Shown here: in pieces, positions 60,488 through 64,000 of the stretch
Layout of the letters: each line of letters begins with the position of its first letter
Position numbering within the stretch: position 1 is the stretch's first letter
Assembly (NCBI RefSeq): GCF_014201825.1
Contig: NZ_JACHFJ010000002.1
Location: forward strand, 62,001-126,000
Length of the DNA: 64,000 nucleotides
Origin: Acidocella aromatica
Lineage (GTDB): Bacteria > Pseudomonadota > Alphaproteobacteria > Acetobacterales > Acetobacteraceae
Direction of reading: 5' to 3'
Made by a program: the position numbers and the translations under genes
Notes under the pieces: generated by a model
The model's input: only the letters and a program-made list of their open reading frames with translations
Database searches by the model: none
Told to the model about the DNA's origin: nothing

Positions 60488-61236
60488 GGACGCCCGAGGG
60501 TGACGGGATAGCCTGCATCCTCGGGAATGCGCAGATGCGCCGCGCCGTCGATTTCCAATGGCTCGGGCGTGATGACCCGCCAGGGCGTGGCGGCCACGTG
60601 CGTCTGTAGGGCGGCAAGGCTGGGGTGCGCGGCCAAACGCTCCAGGTTGCGCGCCGTGGGGAACATCAGCCGGTGCGTGCCCGTGGCAGCATCATCTAGC
60701 GCGGTCTTGGCGGTGAGCCAGAGCAGATGCGCGGCCTCGTCGGCATCATGCACGGCTTCGGCCTCGCCCTCGCGCCGAGCCGCGTAGAAGCGTGTGTCGA
60801 ACAGCCGGTGCTGCAAATGCTTGGGATACCAGCGGCTGAACGGCGTGAGCAGAGCGAGGTCCAGACTGTGGCCGGATTTGGACAGGAGCGCGCTGAACGC
60901 GCCACCAGATTTCAGCGCCGCGCGCCAGGCGGGGATATTGGCGGGCAAAAGGGCGGGGCGGATGGCCACGGCGATGCCGGTTTCCTCCAGCGTCTCGCGG
61001 ATGGCGGCAACACGGGCGGCGGAGTCATCGGCTTCATCCGGTGCGTTGCGGGCAAGGGTTGGGCTGGCGGCGATGGCGTGGTCATCCACCTCAACCCGCC
61101 CGCCGGGGAAGACCAGCATTCCGGCGGCGAAGCGCATCGTCTCCGTACGCTGGAGCATCAGATGCCGGGCGGGGCCGGGGGCTGATTCATCGAACAGGAC
61201 AAGCGTGGCGGCGGGGATATGCGTTGGCGTTTCCAT
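60484..61236 (-). CDS. NUDIX hydrolase (NUDT19/RP2-like)
   Basis: The 250-aa protein has a split Nudix box. VFPGGRVEVDDHAIA lies at about residues 43-57, and, after a 20-residue insert, AAIRETLEETGIAV. The insert and overall length are typical of the NUDT19-like group, which acts on CoA or related nucleoside diphosphates. The exact substrate is unknown. Metal-binding Glu residues in RETLEETG are intact. Confidence 0.85.
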   Translation of the reverse strand: METPTHIPAATLVLFDESAPGPARHLMLQRTETMRFAAGMLVFPGGRVEVDDHAIAASPTLARNAPDEADDSAARVAAIRETLEETGIAVAIRPALLPANIPAWRAALKSGGAFSALLSKSGHSLDLALLTPFSRWYPKHLQHRLFDTRFYAARREGEAEAVHDADEAAHLLWLTAKTALDDAATGTHRLMFPTARNLERLAAHPSLAALQTHVAATPWRVITPEPLEIDGAAHLRIPEDAGYPVTLGRP

Positions 61237-61278
61237 TTTCGCCCAGGCTAGGCCCCGCCGCCCCGGCTTGGCAAGAGG

Positions 61279-61573
61279 TTATGCCCGGGCCAGCGCCGGG
61301 CGTACCATGAGAAAATACAGCGCGCTGGTGGCGAGGCCGAAGCGCACGAAACTGGCGGCGACGATGACGCTGGCCAGCACGGCGGCGGAGATCTGCGCAT
61401 TGGTGGTGAGCCCGTAGGCATAGGCGCTGAAGACCAGCAGTGCCGTGAGGCTCCAGGGGGCTGACCAAGCCAGCAGCCAGCAATGCCCAGCCGGGTGAAC
61501 GAATACAGCCAGAGCCCTACTTTCAGCACCGCGCCCTAGGCTAATCCCAGCCAGATGGCCAGCGCCAGCGTGG
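61279..61573 (-). pseudogene. Remnant of an integral membrane protein
   Basis: Read on the minus strand, this stretch encodes hydrophobic segments typical of a membrane protein but broken twice. The first part (ATLALAIWLGLA) ends in an in-frame TAG before GAVLKVGLWLYSFTRLGIAG, and a frame change follows near 61466. The last part runs through YAYGLTTNAQISAAVLASVI and SALYFLMVRPALARA to a stop at 61279-61281. The upstream part of the gene is missing, cut off where the serine recombinase gene ends at 61574. The family cannot be identified. It looks like a gene destroyed by insertion or deletion. Confidence 0.6.
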
Positions 61574-62482
61574 CTACGATACTAAACCGAGCTTCTCGGC
61601 CTTGCCCAGGAGATGCCTGACCGAGGACGGGTGCCATCTGGTTCCCCCGCGCGGCGTCCGTTCGTTCATGGCTTCGAGTTGCGCGGCGATCTGCTGGAGC
61701 GTGCGTTCAGGCGCCGCAGCGGTGATCCCGGCAACCAGCCGGACCAAGCGGTCGTCACCTTGCTGGGGTTTGGCGCGTTCAAGCAATCCGGCTTCAAGAA
61801 TTCCCTCTGAGACCAAGCGCTGAACGGTGCGGCGAAGACGTTCGACCGTCCAGTTTTCCGTGCCGTTCTGGTTCAGAACCCTGACCACATCGCCCCAGGG
61901 CTGGCCAGGGCGCATCCGCCTTACCGTCGGCAGCCAGGAATCGAGCTGTGCGACGAGGTTTTCAAGGCGGGCTGCGTCACGGCGCGCGCGGACCTTGCGG
62001 AAGGCCTCGGGGTCGCCGGCGCGCAGGCCTGGATTGCCGCCGATACGGCCACGGCTCCGCGCGGCGTCGAGCCCGGCTTTGGTGCGTTCGGAAATCAGCG
62101 CCCGCTCAAGCTGAGCCACGGCGCCCAGCACTTGCAAGGAGAACATGCCCTGCGGGGTTGAGGTGTCGATCGGGTCGCGCAGGCTGCGGAAATGCGCGCC
62201 GTTTGCCTCGATCTGGCCAATGACGGAGAGCAGGTGGTTGACGGAGCGGGCCAGACGGTCGAGCCGCACGACCACCAGGGTGTCGCCGCGCCGGATATCG
62301 CGCAGCAGCTTGGCCAGAACCGGCCGGTTGCGGTCGTCGCCGGAGGCGCATTCCTCCAGCACCATGTCGCAGCCTGCGGCCCGTAATTCGTCGAGCTGCG
62401 GGTCGGTGTCCTGGGCCTCGGTGGAAATGCGCGCGTAGCCAATCAGGCGGGGAAGAGGGGTGGATCTGGAATTTTCAAGCAT
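61574..62482 (-). CDS. Serine recombinase (resolvase/invertase family) with two C-terminal helix-turn-helix-like units
   Basis: I chose ATG at 62482 (302 aa). The N-terminal catalytic domain (about 10-150) has the nucleophile Ser in LIGYARISTEAQD, the conserved DRLARSVNHLL, and AVAQLERALISERTKAGL. Classical resolvases end soon after with one helix-turn-helix. Here about 140 more residues follow, with two similar blocks: PWGDVVRVLNQNG to RRTVQRLVSEGIL, and LQQIAAQLEAMNERTPRGG to VRHLLGKAEKLGLV. The upstream DNA is AT-rich. No transposase lies nearby in the window. Confidence 0.85.
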   Translation of the reverse strand: MLENSRSTPLPRLIGYARISTEAQDTDPQLDELRAAGCDMVLEECASGDDRNRPVLAKLLRDIRRGDTLVVVRLDRLARSVNHLLSVIGQIEANGAHFRSLRDPIDTSTPQGMFSLQVLGAVAQLERALISERTKAGLDAARSRGRIGGNPGLRAGDPEAFRKVRARRDAARLENLVAQLDSWLPTVRRMRPGQPWGDVVRVLNQNGTENWTVERLRRTVQRLVSEGILEAGLLERAKPQQGDDRLVRLVAGITAAAPERTLQQIAAQLEAMNERTPRGGTRWHPSSVRHLLGKAEKLGLVS

Positions 62483-62919
62483 GCGCAAAAATAGCGTAAG
62501 TATCTGTAATAACAAGATAAAAAATTTTTACACAGCAAAATACAGTTGGAAATGGCCGTTTGTAAAAGTGTCCATAGGTTAGTTTTAATATGTAATCGGC
62601 AATATGCCCCGTTACCGACATGCGCGGGCGGCTTGGAGGGGGCGGCGGAACAGGGAAGGGGGGCGGGGAGCGGCAAAATCGAGGCATTTCTGACGCGGAT
62701 GCGGGGCCCGGCAGGCCTACGGATCGGCGGCTTCACGCCTCTGAAAGTATTGATTTATCCGATGAATGCGCCGCACATATTGATTTTGAACCAGTCAACT
62801 CAAGGGGCACTTCCGCGGCCATAGTTTTGAATTCGCGCGCGCCTTAAAATCGCAGAATCAATATTATGGAAAGTAATATGCGAGGCAGCACGTTAAGCAG
62901 CTGGAAAGGATTGTGTCGC
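62483..62919 (+). other. AT-rich spacer between recombinase and chemoreceptor
   Basis: The first 130 bases (to about 62610) are markedly AT-rich compared with the genome; the rest is GC-rich but without a credible gene. A segment bounded by TGT and ACA at 62590-62619 has weak two-fold symmetry and the size of a resolvase subsite. This is only suggestive. Promoters for the divergent recombinase and chemoreceptor genes must lie here. Confidence 0.4.
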
Positions 62920-64000
62920 ATGATCGGGCCAGCGCGCCCACCGCCATATGGAGTGATGCCTTTGGAACTCGTGCTGACGCAAGAAGAAGCCGTCCACCAG
63001 CCAACCATAACCGTACCGGAAACTTCGGGGCGCGCCGCCAGCACGATGCAGCGTGTGAAAACCATGGTCACAGGGCTGGAGCGCCGCTTTCAGGAGATCG
63101 CCTCGATCGCCGACGTGATCAACCACGTGGCCAAGCACACCAAGCTGCTTTCCTTCAACGCGACCATCGAGGCGGCACGGGCTGGTGAGGCCGGGCGCGG
63201 TTTCTCCGTGGTGGCCTCCGAGGTGCGGACCCTGGCCGAACGCACAGCCAGCGCCACGGCGGACATCAACGAGATGCTGCCCCAGGTAAAGCAGGAAATC
63301 GCCGAGGCGGTGCGCGGCGTGGAACAGGAGGAAGCCGAGGCCCTGCTGCAAAGCGCCATCCGCCTGGCCGGGCTGGAGGCAGCCAGGGTCGAAGCCTGGT
63401 TCAGGCAGATCGCCGCCACGCTGCATGCGCTGAAACATGCCCTGGTGGGGCTTCGCAAGTCGGAGGGGGCACTCTCCCGCCCCGCATTCAACGCGGTAAT
63501 GACCGAATTCCTGACCAATAATCCGGGGCTGCTCGCCCTCGCCTGCTGCATGGAGCCCAACGCGTTCGACGGACGGGACGCCGAGTTCGTCAACACCGAG
63601 GGCACGGATGCCTCGGGCCGCTTCGTCTCCTACTGGTACAGGGGCAACGGTCGGATCGCCGTGGAGCCGCTCCAGGGCTACGACACCCCTGGCCGGAACG
63701 ATTACTACGAACTGCCCCGCCGCACCGGGGCTGATGTGATGATGGAGCCCTACGATTACCCCGTGGCCGGGAATATGGTGAAGATGACCTCCCTGATGTC
63801 TCCCCTGAAGCTGAAGGGACGGTTTGCCGGGGTGCTTGGGGCGGATTTCCTGCTCGACGAACTGCAGGCCGAGCTGTCCCGCAACAAGCCCTTCGGCACG
63901 GGCAATCTGTTGCTGCTCTCGCATGGCGGCATGTACGCCACCCATCCAGACGCTCTGCGCATCGGCCAGACAGCCTCGGACCTGTCTTCCGCGGCGCGGC
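62920..64000 (+). CDS. Soluble methyl-accepting chemotaxis-like protein with C-terminal Cache-like domain (3' end missing)
   Basis: The frame is open to the window end (360 codons seen). I chose ATG at 62920, after GGAAAGGA; ATG at 62956 is an alternative. Residues about 45-130 hold the chemoreceptor signalling hairpin, with the CheA/CheW-binding tip LSFNATIEAARAGEAGRGFS (77-96) and VVASEVRTLAERTAS. A helical link follows (about 130-185). From about 190 a PDC/Cache-like sensor begins: FLTNNPGLLALACCMEPNAF, then GRFVSYWYRGNG, and later FAGVLGADFLLDELQ. No membrane helix or HAMP is visible. Sensor after signaller is the reverse of usual receptors. Confidence 0.82.
   Translation, partial: MIGPARPPPYGVMPLELVLTQEEAVHQPTITVPETSGRAASTMQRVKTMVTGLERRFQEIASIADVINHVAKHTKLLSFNATIEAARAGEAGRGFSVVASEVRTLAERTASATADINEMLPQVKQEIAEAVRGVEQEEAEALLQSAIRLAGLEAARVEAWFRQIAATLHALKHALVGLRKSEGALSRPAFNAVMTEFLTNNPGLLALACCMEPNAFDGRDAEFVNTEGTDASGRFVSYWYRGNGRIAVEPLQGYDTPGRNDYYELPRRTGADVMMEPYDYPVAGNMVKMTSLMSPLKLKGRFAGVLGADFLLDELQAELSRNKPFGTGNLLLLSHGGMYATHPDALRIGQTASDLSSAAR

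Noticed and set aside
62546-62824. Short plus-strand frame in the spacer before the chemoreceptor
   Set aside because: No ribosome site, mixed composition across an AT-rich to GC-rich boundary, and no protein-like pattern.
62893-63945. Minus-strand open frame opposite the chemoreceptor
   Set aside because: The plus strand encodes a clear chemoreceptor signalling tip; the antisense translation is low-complexity.

Overview
The window is about 64 kb of GC-rich (roughly 63%) chromosome from a Gram-negative bacterium. Gene content points to an alphaproteobacterium, most likely Acetobacteraceae/Rhodospirillales (Acidocella- or Acidiphilium-like). The signs are lipid A synthesis with LpxI, the rnd-kdsD-lptC-lptA-lptB-rpoN-hpf block, the pyrB-pyrC-plsY-dprA-topA block, an NDUFA9-like gene, an alphaproteobacterial Tad locus and an alphaproteobacterial ComEC. 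No taxonomic marker such as rRNA is present, so this is inference.

Layout. 1-7.2 kb: envelope biogenesis operon (bamA 3' end, skp, lpxD, fabZ, lpxA, lpxI), then a glyoxalase and a sulfotransferase. 7.3-7.6 kb: divergent tRNA-Asn and tRNA-Leu(CAA). 7.7-17.8 kb: Tad/Flp pilus locus (flp, a decayed second flp, cpaA, cpaB, cpaC, a short CpaD-like lipoprotein, cpaE, cpaF, tadB, tadC, and a TPR-SPOR lipoprotein in the TadD position). cpaE carries a one-base frameshift. 17.8-26.7 kb: gltX, comEC and a small polysaccharide group (BY-kinase, acyltransferase, outer-membrane barrel, WecG/TagA transferase). 26.7-29.3 kb: small gene, fumC, map. 29.3-35.7 kb, minus strand: tRNA-Leu(CAG), rnd, kdsD, the Lpt export genes, rpoN, hpf. 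35.8-43 kb: NDUFA9-like gene and gltD-gltB. 43-50.6 kb: GST, SDR, hydrolase, two glycosyltransferases, thrS, an MBL hydrolase and a phosphoesterase. 50.6-53.4 kb: photolyase, a degenerate PdeM and a phasin-like gene. 53.4-60 kb, minus strand: pyrB, pyrC', plsY, dprA, topA. 60-64 kb: OmpA-like lipoprotein, NUDIX hydrolase, broken membrane-protein remnant, serine recombinase, AT-rich spacer, and a partial chemoreceptor with unusual domain order.

How the genes work together. Much of the window builds the cell envelope: BamA and Skp assemble outer-membrane proteins; LpxD, FabZ, LpxA and LpxI serve lipid A and fatty acid synthesis; KdsD makes the Kdo precursor; LptA, LptB and LptC export LPS; GT4 and GT9 enzymes may decorate the LPS core; the BY-kinase group makes an extracellular glycan. 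The Tad locus would make adhesive pili. gltD/gltB assimilate ammonia and fumC serves the TCA cycle.

The most notable observations are cases of decay or altered catalytic motifs beside intact neighbours: the frameshifted cpaE inside a perfect quasi-palindrome, a second Flp pilin lacking the Glu-Tyr pair, a PdeM phosphoesterase missing several metal ligands, a dihydroorotase lacking its zinc ligands (a PyrC' type), a ComEC without a metallo-beta-lactamase signature, and a membrane-protein remnant cut off at a serine recombinase. I found no CRISPR array, rRNA or insertion sequence, and no clearly novel multi-gene system.
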